A stretch of DNA of 64,000 nt from Symsagittifera roscoffensis (taxonomy: Eukaryota > Xenacoelomorpha > Acoela > Convolutidae). Within the stretch, counting starts at the first letter, position 1; each line of letters opens with the position of its first letter. This document shows positions 1-12,800 of the stretch, one piece after another. The DNA is taken from assembly GCF_963678635.1 (NCBI RefSeq), contig NC_087066.1:18103275-18167274 (forward strand). The letters are read 5' to 3'. The position numbers and the translations under genes were made by a program. The notes below the pieces were generated by a model. That model saw only the letters and a list, made by a program, of their open reading frames with translations. It was not told the origin of the DNA and made no database searches.

Positions 1-322
1 AGATCAAAACTGATTTTTCCGGGTTAATTTCAGACAACATTTGCTGGCAACCTAGCAAGGAAACTCGAATTTACTTGCAAGGTAGACTGAAATGGGAAAC
101 TGTTGCTGAAATGTGATCAAATTTGCCCTTGAACGCGTTAGTCTGTAAGATTTTACAGTTTCTTCATGTTTTTCTTTCCTTTTGAGAGGAAAGACTTAGC
201 AAAAATCTTGATGATGCCTTTTCAATGTGGCCCAGTGTAGACAAAACTAATTTACCATCAAAATAACATTCAAGCATATTGCACCATTTAATTATTGACA
301 TTTGGCCATTATTTAGCTAAAT
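1..322. other. Region downstream of UNC79, no gene seen
   Basis: AT-rich sequence beyond the inferred UNC79 polyadenylation signal. I find no open frame with coding character, no RNA gene and no clear repeat. Confidence 0.5.
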
Positions 323-328
323 TTTATT
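323..328 (-). promoter_or_regulatory. Putative polyadenylation signal of UNC79
   Basis: The plus strand reads tttatt, which is AATAAA on the gene strand. It lies about 315 nt beyond the UNC79 stop codon (642-644), a reasonable 3' UTR length. It is a six-base motif in AT-rich DNA, so chance occurrence is possible. Confidence 0.4.
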
Positions 329-641
329 TACAAAACAATTTCTTTCTGCACTGCTATCTATATATTGTATCGATTGACAAAAATTGCACAACTGCTTTTT
401 TAAATAGTTAGAAATTAGACAACTTGGTAAGTAATTTGAAAAGCTTATTCTGAACTGCAGGTTACTATGACCAAACAACTGAAAAGAATTTAAAATGGAC
501 TTCTGTTTCTTTGCTATATATATTTTTTTCAGCTCCGTTTTATCTCTTGAGTTTATATTTAAACAATAGTTTTTGCTAGTGAAAACTGAATTCAGCAGTA
601 AACTTTCGTTCCAGTTATCTGTTCCAGATTTAGTCATGGTT

Positions 642-3600
642 TTATATGGTGAGAAATGTAGTGGACACATTGGATGTCTGCAACTCCACTTGGCTGATCT
701 TAAACTGGAGTCGGTTGAGCCACCTGGCAATCACGTGGTTGTTCTGTTTAGTGTCTCCCTGAAACAAAAGCACAATAACAACTTTCAAATAGCATTAGAA
801 CTTTTCACTGATAAAGATTTTCAAAAAATGAGATTCATAACACTTCATAACAGTCCGCAAAAAAAAATATTTAAAAAATTACATCAAAATAGAAAATTCC
901 AAAAGAATTGGTTGTTAACTGGAAACGCAATAACCCAAAAAAAGGATTAGAATGTTTTTACGAATTCCAAAAACAAATGCCTATTTGAAATTATAGTCAT
1001 ATCGAGCTTCCAATAATTAAGTGATTCGTGAACCGCTTAAAATTGAAATAGAGGCGAAACTGTGCTCCGCAAACACTTGCGTGCACACAAAAAAGCAGCT
1101 ATCAATTGAAATAAAAAAAAGAAATAAGCCACGAAGTAGCAAAAGCTACGTGTCGGATTCGATCTGCTCACAATTTTGAGTCTCACGCTGTAACCACTCA
1201 GCCTCGGACGCTCATTATTCTCTTAAACTGTCCTCCAATAACGCAGCTACATATGCTAATAAATTGCCAATTCGATGCAGCAAAAGTAGCATCAAATACA
1301 AAAAGACACAATTTTGCATGTAACAAATTGGAAAGCATAAATGAAAGCAAGGTTCATTTAATTCGAAAAAAAAGGTTCGTATTAATTCACTTCGCGAGCA
1401 GGCTTGCTAGTGTAAACATGCTTGTTTATGTATAGATAGTTACATGAATTTTTTTTTTAATTGGTCCAATCGAACTTTCTGCATTTATTATATAGATACC
1501 TTTTTAACACATGGTGGAGCGGCGTTCTCGCAGTTCTGCAGTCTGAGCTGGGTAGTGCTGGACATCTTGTCGGGGGAGTACATGAACAGGGTTTTCCACA
1601 TAGGTAGTAGTTTGGCCAGCACTGTAGAGTTACACTCCTGCAAGGCCTCAAGGAGGGAGAGAAAATGCAACACCACTGTCTCCGAGTACTGAAATGAGTG
1701 GATAATCAAATATAGCCAACAGAAATGGAAAAGAGTCAATGAACGCAAGTAAACGCAAGAAAATATTGACCTGTTTTTTGAAAAAGTCTCAACTTTCGAA
1801 TTTCAAAGAAAACAATAGATGCTCTTAAAGCTCTTTTAATTTCTTCTTTTAAAAAAATCTTCGCGACCTATGTGAGAGTCTAAAATACGCTCATCGACTC
1901 TGATGAAATTTCAGATAAAAGAAAAATTTTAAATTTGTATGTATGATTATAACATTTTTTCATAAAATTAGCCCAAATTGAGAACACTGGAACAATGATA
2001 TTTTTTTATTCCGCAGGTAATTTCCGCTGGGATGGCAAAAACTCAATATTTGCGACAAACTTTTAATCATTTGTACAAATGATTAAACAAAGCATAAAAA
2101 CTCAATTGAAACATTATACAAACATCAAAAAACACAGCAAACCGACAGTTGGAAAGTGACTATGAATTCTTGTTAGGTTCATTTCAAGTTCATTCACTGA
2201 AAAGAAGTCAAATTACGCTTTCCAATTGCGAAAGCGTATATGGCACAAAAAATTAATGACGTATAGTTTCAAATGTGATTGGTATATGGTAATTTCATAT
2301 TTCCAGCTTATAGATTTCCAACGAATTAGAGAAAATAGCCCAGTGGTGATGCAGTGTTCTCAAATTGGCTTAGTTTCTTCATTAAAGTGTCATTCTTAAA
2401 AGATTCTCGTAGTTGAATTTATCATAGAGTCAATGAACGAAATGAAGACACCTGTATAGGTCGTGTTGATTTTTTCAGGAACAATGATTGAATTTTTATG
2501 CATTGTTTGATGCAAATAATTAAAAGTTTGCCGCAAATATTGAGTTTTTACCATACCAGTGGAAATTACCTGTGGAATAAAAAAAATCATTTTCCTGAAA
2601 AAATCAACACGACCTATACAGGTGTCTTCATTTCGTTCAATGAATCTATGATAAATTCAACTAAGAGAATCTTTTAAGTATGACACTTTAACAAAGAAAC
2701 TAAGCCAATTTGAGATTACTGCATCACCACTGGGCTATTTTCTTTAATTCGTTGAAAATCGATAAGCTGGAAATATGAAATTACCATATACCAATCACAT
2801 TTGAAACTATACGTCATTAACTTTTTGCGCCATATATGCTTTCGCAATTGGAGAGCGTAATTTGCCTTCCTTTCAGTGAATGAACTTGAAATGAACCTAA
2901 CAAGAAATCAATTGTCAAACTTCAAAAACAAGTTAGTTTTCGGGGGGGGGGGATTTCAGCGTTTTAGAGAACATAGCCAAAAACTCAACAAACGCAAGAA
3001 AACAAAAAAATACTGACTTGCTTTTCGAAAAAATCTCAACTTTCTTATTTCCAAGAAATCCAAGATGGCATTAAAGCTTTTAGAATTTCTAAAACATTTT
3101 ATGATTGACACTTTTTCTTGATGAAATTAACCCAATATGAGAAAACCGGATCAATAGGTAAGCTTTTTATTTCGCTGGGAAATCTGAAGATTAAAGTCCA
3201 CGTTCCGAAACTAGAAAGTCAATCACGTTGTTCGTGACATTTACACTTTTGCTGTTCGATAGTGGAGTTTGCCTTCCTTTTAAGAAAGAAATGTAATGAA
3301 CTTGAAAACAAATCATGTCAAAATGCGAACAAGTTAACTCGAGTCTGAACATATTTTACACAGAGACGAAGTTGCACTTCGCAAACACAAGCAAAATATG
3401 ACCGATAACGCTACTGGGAAAAACTGAATGAGTAAAATTTTGAATCTTCAGAACTTCTTAAGTGACGCACGCCAATTTTGACGCATTAGCAGTACCAGTC
3501 AATTTGAAAAAAAAAATTACCAACTAACATGCTTCAATTTATAGAACAGTTTATGGAGCAGCAATAACATGAAAAAATTAAATGTATTGAAACGAAGAAA

Positions 3601-6600
3601 ATAAAATAAATTTCCTCTTTTCATTTTTTCGAAAGTTATGAACGAAAAGAGCATCACTGTCAATTGGCAATGGGTCGAAAAGTTCGGTGGAATCCCTCAT
3701 GCGCGAAGGACCGAATGCGCGAAAATAAAAAGCAGCCAATCAGATTTCAGCAATATGAAATTTGGAAAGAAAGTAAATATTTCCAGGGACTTGAGTATTG
3801 ATATTGGCCGATTATAAAAACGGCAAAAATATGCAAAAAAAATCAAATTGTCCTTAACAGCCGCAAAATTGGGAAAAATTTTATATTTTAAGGGTTTTGT
3901 AACGAATGAAGCAAGAAATTGTTTCATTTAATTCATTTAAATTGAATATGACAATTGCTTTTTTTTAAAGTGACTTTCGTCTAATTATGTTTTCGGTTTT
4001 TCGCACACGATTTTTTTGCACATTCGGTCCTTCGAGCATGAGAATAGCCCCCGGAAAGTTCATTCGATTAGTTGCAAAAATTTTTTGGTCAGTAAACAAC
4101 TAATTGTCATCATTCTCCTTTTCAATGAGCTATTTTCAGGCTTATAAGATTAAGTGTTTAGGTGCCAAGAACGTTGGAAATTGTAAGCCTTGAACAAGTG
4201 ATCAGTGGCGCGCTCAGAAAAATACTAGTGGGGGCGTTTTTCGAAAAATTTTGAATTTTTTTGGGCCTTTTTTTATTAGGTCGATCAATTTGACTACCAG
4301 CGACCCAAAAATACTAGAAAAACTTTTTATACACTTTTTGGAAATTTGTGACAAAAAATTTTGTTTTACGCCTTGCCAATGCAATTGTTTGCATCTCAAT
4401 GTACAAGTTTTCAATCCTTGTCGTCTCAGAAATGCTCAGAGCTCATTGTCCCGACTTCTGGAGAAAATAAGGAAATGTTTCTGGCTTGTTGCTTATCCTC
4501 TCCAGACAAATCTGAAAGTTACTCTGGACAATTTTAAACTAAATTTTAGATCTGTCAGTTATTTTGACCAAATGTCAAAAAAAGTTGTGTTTTGTCTGTC
4601 ATCTGTCGAAGTAAAATTATGGGACTAAAATTGGAATTACGATGGTCATTATAATTAAAACTGAGTCAAGACAACTCGTATCAAGGCGAAGCCCTAAATA
4701 TTCCAACTGCCGAGGTCTATGGAGCCGTAATAAATTTTAAAAAATTCAATTTATTAAAGCAAAATAACTTTTTTTTTAATTTGAGATTTTTTGTGATTAT
4801 CATCCCCCCACGCCATATTAAGTACAAAGTGATAAATTTCGCTCCTAGTAACAAATCAATTATGGCAAATGAGCTTCATTCAACCAATTTGGAACGATTT
4901 CTATGACGGATTAAATCTCCGCTTACACGTTAATAGCGCGAAATATATCGCGCGTTAATTGTCCCAACTTAGCCAAAAAGGCAACTTTTAAACCCCCATA
5001 TTTCATAACTCCACGAAAAATGATCACGGGTGAAATATCTTTCCAAGCTCAGGACAACAATACTTACTGAAAGATAATAAAAAATCCTGTCAAAAATGGC
5101 TAGTTAAAAAGTAAAAATTTGTCTGAAGAAAAAAAACCACCCCGAGCTCAAATATTCTGTTACTTTCGTTAAGAAAGTCGGAACAATAATAGTCTAACAA
5201 TAATACTATAATACTATAACAATAATACTATAACACAAGCATTGCTTGTGTAGACCTTTCCTTAAAAAATCATCACGACCTATACCAGAGTCTGCACTAC
5301 GACGTTTATCGCCTCTTTAAATAAAAACAGAAAAATAACCAGAATTTACTTCGTCTAAAATCGGAAGTTTCCTTCGTGCTTTAACACTAATGAAACTATT
5401 TCCGAGAATTTAACCGCATGCTGTAATTACCGATTTGGAGAGTGAGAGTAGCTGGAGGATTCCGGGCGTAACTTTTCCCCAGAACTCCAGCACAGTCGTC
5501 TCCCCAGAAGCATCTGCCCCTCCCAACTGCTCCAGGTACACTGTCCACAGCTTAAACACAAAAACAATACACCAAAAGCAAAAACACAAACAAACATAAC
5601 AACGATTGTCCATTTAACGTACTTCTCATTGAATTTTAATGACCAAATCAATATACCATGGTTTTAATGTTTTTAACAAAACATTTTTGATCAGGGGGCT
5701 TTGCTGTTTTGAGCTAGTTTTAACGACAAAAAACCCTATATAATCAATGAGAAGATTCTAAAACTCAAAATTTAGGTTTACTTTTTCTTCAAAACAACTC
5801 CGTTCCTGAAAACTTTTCCAAGTCTTTACTCTAGTCTTTACTCTAGTTTAAAAAAATTGCGGCACACTTAAATTATAAAAGCTAAAACTAAAATTGCCAA
5901 TCCATGAAGAAAGACGCCGAGTCGTTCAATGGATTCAAATCACAAATGATCAGAAAAAATGGAGCTTTCAGCAGGTGCCCAATAACAGCGCTCGCGTTTC
6001 CAGATGTCCATCTACCTGGCAATAGAGACTATAACTTCATTTATTTACACAGCGAAGTCTATATAAATTATTCAGCAATTATTCATTTAGATTCCTGCTA
6101 TATTTCATAATGGCAAAACTAAGCAAAATGGTATTTCTTGTGTTTCACATTTACTTGATAACTTATGTCGCATCTTCTGGATTCGAGTATTATTACATGA
6201 CAGATGTGGATATCAATTTGCACGCTGAGGAGCCAGTGGAGACCAACTGGATCACACTGGACTCTCAATGCCGCATACGGTCAGTGATCATCGTTCAAAA
6301 ACACTTTTAAAAAAATCGACAATTTTACTTTTGAAATTAATATCGGCTCAAGGAAAGCACTTTTAAAAAAATCAGGTAAAGAACAGTGATTTGAAATCCG
6401 GAAAATCATCCAGTGCCACATAAAGTATTTCGATTTTTTTTTAGAAAACTAAATTTCCTCGAAAAATTTGCATGTTTTCTAAAATATCTAATTACCTTTA
6501 GCTGCCACTGAATGATTTTTCAGTTTTCAAATCAGTGTTTTTACCTGATTTTCTCGTAACTTCATGAGTATTTTGAAACTGCTTTTCTTGAACCGAAAAA

Positions 6601-9600
6601 AAATTAAACAAAAATGCTTTTTGGAAAAACCTTCATTTTATTAGATGCTACGAGACCAGCAGCACCAACTGCAATGCTGCCTTTTTCGATGAGCTCAGCG
6701 GACGATGTGGCCTGTATGAGCTCAATGGGGTCCACAACAAGATCATGAGATTGCATGACGAAGACTCACTGCGGGTTCCAAGTGACTCCAAGTGGATCTT
6801 CAAGTACGCGAGCGAGGACCCCGGGTGGGTGTTGGTGGCGAAGAGAGTGTTTGGCGACATCGACTTCTCAGGTAATTCGTTAACCATCCCAAACACTTTC
6901 AGATAACATTTGATATTTGCACATTGATCTCAGCTCAATCGACGATACTCACGTTATAAAAACTGACCAATCCACATAATAGAAAGACTGAACACAATGG
7001 AAAATTGTTGATTGGAAGTTACTCTTTTTAATTGGTTTTTAATCTCCACCACTCTGACCTTCAACTCACGAAATACACACCAGTCAACATAACTCAAACA
7101 CAGTTGTTTTATGTTTTTCCAGGCGCGTCATGGAGTAATATGCGAAATGGAATCACACACAAGAACGACTACTGGGTGGGATTGGAACCCCTGCACCAGC
7201 TGACCATTAACGGAAAAGACACTCTGCGGGTCAAATTCAGCAAGGATAATGTCAAGTACCAGGTCACATACCAGGACTTCGTGCTACAAGATCAGGTATA
7301 GCAGTCAGCCTAAAATAAATTAAGCTCTGACAGCTTCAAAGCTAATAACACTGCTCCTGGAAATTAAATCATCATCGTTTGTAGAACTCTGGCTACCCTT
7401 ACACTGTGGGTGCATACATTGGTGACTACTTCGACTGCCTCTCCCTCCAGCAGGGCTACAACTTCACCGCCTCCGATGACGCCACAGCCATTGCTCCATC
7501 TGAGGCATGTACAAATGGGAACAACGGGCTGCCCAATTGGTACAACTACGACAATGCTGACTGCAACCACTTCAACTGGTTCGGTATGTGAACAGAACGT
7601 GAATTGTGACTCATTTCACTTAACTGCCGCTAATCCTTAATTCGTTCTAGTTGAATCAAAAAACACTTCCTAGCTCAAAATAACACAAAAAAAAACACTC
7701 TGTTATTAAAAAACGCCAAATCAATCCCTTGGAATCCTGAATTGTTGTAATGACGAGAAATAAAAACATTACGGCGACATTTATGCTTTCTTAAATGCAA
7801 ATCTCAATTTTACAACGTCTGCGGTATGAACCGTTTGACAAGCAACGCAATGATTTTAGGAGCCATGGATGAGGGCGATGGGAGTGGTATGACCTGTGAC
7901 TCATCCTCTGCCAATGGAATGAAGGGATGTCTCTCTGTGTGCAGTGACGATAATACTGCATACTTGGACTATCTCATCGTTGAAGTACAATGAGCAATAG
8001 CCAACCAAATGAAAAACGCCAGAAAGCGATCAAAATAATCTCATATAAATGAATAAAACTGAAGTTACTGGATTATGATGTCGAATGTAATTAATTTTAA
8101 TAATGATTCATTCTATTGTGAGAAGCAGAAGTATCAGCCCATTATGATGTTCCGACTTCGAATTGGCAAGATAGCCAATTATATATTCCGAAATAATGAA
8201 CCTAACTAGCCGTTTAAAATGAGTAGCTAAGAAAAAACCGTTTCGGATTAATGTTTTGGTATCATATGCTATTCAAAAAGTTCCATAAAAACTTCATCCT
8301 CCTTTCTTCAAAAAAGGTCTCACCTGACAACAAATGAATGCGTGGAACAGTGCCGACATCGTCAGTATACTCGACTTCGCACTGTTATGCTCCATGAAGC
8401 CAGTCAGCAGCACTAAAATGTACTCTGCAATGTGTGCATTGCACTCCAGAGGGGGTAGGGACTTGAGGACTGAGGGGATGGGTCCCGCCTGTTGGGCGTT
8501 GCGGTAGTTGGCGGCCGAGGAGGGGAAGGAAGCTGTGAGTCTGAACGAGTTGAGGGATCCGAGAAGCAGCCATGAGAGCATGCGCACGTAGCCCACACAC
8601 TCAATGAACTCTTTTGGTCTGAAATAAACGAGGCAATTTAGAAAACGTTCATTTTTTCTTATCTTCATAGCTTTTTTATAACGCGCTTTTCACATTTGAA
8701 AAATTAAACATAGCCAACAGACAATTGGAAAAGTCAGTGAACTAAAAAAACGGAAAAAAGTGACTTGCTTTCTGAAAAATCAACTTTCGAATTCCCACGA
8801 AAAAAATAGATGGCTTTTAAGCTCTTTGAAATTCTAGAATAATTTATAATTGACACTTTTTTTAAAAAATTAACCCAACGTGAGAATACTGGATCAATAG
8901 GTAACATTTTTGTTTCGCTGGGAAACCTGATAAATAAATTCCATTTTTGAAAGTAGAAGTCGATCACGTTTTTCGTGACCTTTGTAGTAGTTAGAACATA
9001 GTTGAAAGATGCCCGAGGGAAAAAGAGCCCAGCCTGAGGGCACGAAGTTCCCAATGGCTGCGGTTTTGCCCGAGGCCATCTTCAACTATGTTCTAACTGT
9101 TGAAGAGTATGTTTTTGCTCTTTCTGAGGGAAAGATGCCAGAAAATTGAGAAACTATGCAAATGATTTCTTTTTTTATTCATGCGTTCTAATATTTCATT
9201 TTTCATTCATGCCTTGTCGTGAAAGAACATATGTGAAAGAGCAAAAACATACTCTTCACACTTTTGCTGTTCGATAGTGGAATTTGCCTTCCTTTTAACA
9301 AAGGGAAAGAACTGAACTTACAGAGAAATCAAAAGTCAAACCGCGAAAAGGAAAAATTGAGCTTGAACAACTGACTTTTCCTTTAAAAAAATCATTTCGG
9401 AGGCAACAGTCTCAATTCATAATTTGGCAGTTAAGATCCTCACAGAACTCGCTGTTTAGGATAGACAGAGACACTGAAGCTGCTCACCCTTGTTGGGTTG
9501 TACCCGGCGGACTGAACAACCAGGGCACAAATTGTTTACAATTAGCCACTGGATCCCTGCACAACACACATGCTATTATCTGAGCCACTCCTGTTTTCAG

Positions 9601-9828
9601 CTCTCCGCCCAACGTATCCTCGTGTAGAGACACGTCCATACTAGAAGTTACTCCTGGTTGCGGATTACTGTGGGAGTAAGGGTAGTTGTGGTTGTTAGAG
9701 GCTCCTGGGAATGAATGAGAGTGTCCGGTGAACGCTACTGTCGGAGTCCAGGAGTGGTTGTGAGACGATGTCGTATGATTGCCACTCGCTCCGAGGAGGT
9801 TCGTTGCATTCATGGTTCGCGCATTTGC
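642..9828 (-). CDS. UNC79: UNC79 exons 26-30 (C-terminus)
   Basis: Exons 9488-9828 (phase 0 in, 2 out), 8324-8618, 5431-5550, 1500-1688 and 642-758 encode residues about 2444-2796. The first carries a His/Asn/Ser-rich linker (around NHTTSSHNHSW and YPYSHSNPQ) before a helical stretch. The following exons read as amphipathic helices, for example YVRMLSWLLLGSLNSF and LYLEQLGG-like. The last exon begins after a strong acceptor (tttgtttcag) at 758 and ends in a basic/hydrophobic tail ARWLNRLQFKISQVELQ, a motif I associate with UNC79 C-termini, followed by TAA. The intron 5551-8323 contains a separate plus-strand gene. The donor of exon 29 (gtatct) is the weakest signal here. Confidence 0.85.
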
Positions 9829-12800
9829 CTGAAACCAATTCCCGACTCGTAAAATTACTGCAAATAGATTATGAGCTATAGACTAAAAGACAGGCCCTGC
9901 GGTTATTTCTCTCGTAATTGGAAATTACCTCTTTATAAGATTAACGAACTTTTATTGACCATACTTGTCTCCATGACACAAGTTTCAAACAGTTTTTGTA
10001 TCAAGCCAGCGTCAAATTTGACGAACACGTCCAAAACTATCTAGGCGCCAAATGCTATCTAACATTTGGAGTAGAAACATTAAACATTCAATGGTATCTA
10101 AGGGTCGGACCAACTTCACTCATTCGTACATTGTATGAGTATAGTTACGCGAAGACGAAAAAAAACACTATAAATGCATAGAGAGAGGAGCCGTTTGCTG
10201 ATCAAGTAGCACAGAATACACTAAACACGGTAATTATTTTACCTAAAGTTAAAAACAGACCCAAAAATAATGCTTTTTGTTCCGACTATTGATAATGGTG
10301 AGGAATTTCGTATTCGTTTTTGCTTTCCACGCAAAAACAGGTACCACAAATAATCATCGGACTGGATTGAATGATGTATCATATTAAAGCTTTTTTTCGT
10401 GATTCGAACCACATAAAAAAATTCTTTCTAGTGTTGAGAAAAACCGATTTGAAACTTTTTGTTTTTCGTCTTATTTCGAGCAACGAAAGCCAGCAAGCAG
10501 GCTTATTTATGCTTATTTTAAGGCGTTTCAATAGCTTATTTAGAATTAATTTTAATTTTACTCGAGTAAAACTAATTTGTGGAGATTTTTAATGCCGTTT
10601 TGGAAATCAAAAACCTCAAAATTCACAATTCAATACACTTTTTTGTTTTTCTAGTTGTTTTTCTTATTGTTTGTCTATTTAACTATGATTGCCGAATATG
10701 CCAAATAATAGTTTTACGTCAGATCCTTTTATCACACCACGCATAAAAAACTACACTAATTTGAAAAAAAAAACTTTTTTTTCTTTTAAATTTTTGAAGA
10801 CTATGGTCGGAAAATTCTGTGCTACTTGCACAATAACCGGTAATCCTTGTTTATCTTTTGAAATTTGATGTATTTTTATAAAAAATGTTCTGCGAAATTC
10901 TTGAGATGAAACTTTGTTAAATGCATTCTAAAACAGATTGAGAGCAAGCTATTTTAAGCAGAGTTTGGGTCCAAGATTGATTCAGTGAAAATCAGTCTGA
11001 AAAACCAAATCAGCGTTTCTCAATACTAAGATTACTTTCTTGAAATTGCTTTTTGGAATCCTAGTCAAAACTGAGAGAGTTTTTATTATGGCACCTCACT
11101 CGATACCTACAACCATTCTTTGAGGTACCTGAAATCGAGAGAAAACGCAAGCGCAATCCGCAATCCTTTACATTCTATGAGTGGTTGGAACGAAGAAACC
11201 TCTAAAATCAGCATTCATTTCAGGCATTTAAGCAGCACGGATTTTATTATCTAATCAAAACGAAGAAATTTCAATTTTTTTAACGAATTTTTCTCAAAAG
11301 TTACTAGTGGACAAAAAGTTGAGAACAATAGTTAACTAGAACGTTTTAACAGTCGATGAACGTACTTCAGACTTTTATATAGGTGATGAGTTTTTTCAGG
11401 AAAAGCCTTATGATTTGTAAAGGCTCAAATGTACTTTTTTGCGGTTTGACTTATGATTTCTTTTTAATTTCAGTTAAATTCATTTGTTAAAAGGAAGGCA
11501 AACTCCACTATCGAATAGGAAAAAGTCATGAAAAACGGGATAGACTTCTAGTTTTGAAAGTGAAATTTACTTTTCAGATTTCCCAGCTAAATAAAAAAAT
11601 TAATATTTTGACCGTTTCCTCAAATTGGGTTAAATTTATCAAAAAATGCTTGTCATAAATTGTTATAGACAAGCATTTTCAAGCTATTTGAAAAAAAGTT
11701 TTAAGGCCATGTTTTTTCTTTGAAATTCGAAAATTGATACTTTTCCAAAAAAAATCAGCATTTTTTTGTTTACTTGGGTTCCTTGACTCTTTTACACATC
11801 TCTGTTAGCTATGTTTGGGTTTACTGGTCTCCTATTTTACTGGCACTTCAGTTTCCTGAACGCAACCAGAAAACACCTATTAAGGTCTAGTATTTCGTTC
11901 AGCTTAATTTTGTATTTTGGTTCCGACCATTGAAAACATTGCCCTTATCGAACAAAAAACAAGTAAAGGTCACAAAAAACGTGATCGACTTCAAGCTTCC
12001 AAAATGGAACTTAATTTTCAGATTTCCCAGTGGAATAAAAACCTACTTATTGATCCAACTTGGTCAAATTAACTTAATTTCAACAAACAAGTGCGGTCAT
12101 TATCTCAACGAGCTCTAAGGTCATAAGTTTTTTTGCTTTGAAATTCGAAAATTGATTTTTTTTTTGCGTTTACTTGCGTTCATTGCATCTTTTCCAATTG
12201 TCTTTTGGCTGTTTCAAAATTGTTAATTATTGTGCGACAGTCGGTTGTTCAGACACTCGTTTCTAAAATTGTTAGGCTGTTTAAGTCATTCATTTTGAAA
12301 TAATCTATTCCAAAAAACAACCCAGTTTTTTTGCACAGTTTCCACTTTCGTAATCAAAAGAAATCAGAACTCAAATTGAGCGTGAACAACTTTTTAAAGA
12401 CTTATTCCTGAAAAAAAATCATCACGACTTATATAAGTGTCTTCCTTTCACACCTAGTCATTCTTTCGAATATTTAAGGACTAAGCTAATGAAGCGTTTT
12501 AGTGCAAACGATCTTCAACATGTTCTAAGTCTGCTTTTTAAACCGAACAGAATCGACTATTTTACACGCAGCGCTGAGCAATTATAATCCAAATTAAATC
12601 GTGGGATCGAGGATCTTAGCATAGTATGTTTAGGGAGATTATGTTAACTTGATCCACTTCTAAGCAACTTCTTTTCTCGTCCCTTTTAGCGTAAAAATAA
12701 CCAAGTTTGAGAAAAACGCATTTTAAGTTTCAGGTTTTATTCATTTTGTCAGGATAATCTAATCTAAATCAGTACCGCAACTCGCTTTTTAAACATTGTT

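Larger units (their letters stand above)
1689..5430. other. UNC79 intron 28, repeat-filled
   Basis: Holds fragments of dispersed repeat family R1 (about 1712-1900 and 2969-3345), a large self-nested inverted repeat (1980-2906), an 11-base G run near 2941, a partial SINE around 3360-3410, an inverted-repeat element (3676-4062) and a small AT microsatellite at 5189-5236. The 125-aa open frame at 4251-4628 (plus) has no recognisable homology or codon signature, and I do not call it a gene. Confidence 0.6.
5551..8323. other. UNC79 intron 27 hosting a nested gene
   Basis: This 2.77-kb minus-strand intron contains a complete plus-strand gene (6110-7993) with its own TATA box, signal peptide and polyadenylation signal. 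The remaining 5551-6050 and 8060-8323 segments are AT-rich with nothing recognised. Confidence 0.75.

Noticed and set aside
317-730. 137-aa minus-strand ORF
   Set aside because: It overlaps the true last UNC79 exon in a different frame. The exon frame (642-758) has the conserved tail and phase agreement.
4251-4628. 125-aa plus-strand ORF in UNC79 intron 28
   Set aside because: No family resemblance, flanked by repeats, no promoter or splice context. Probably a chance open frame.
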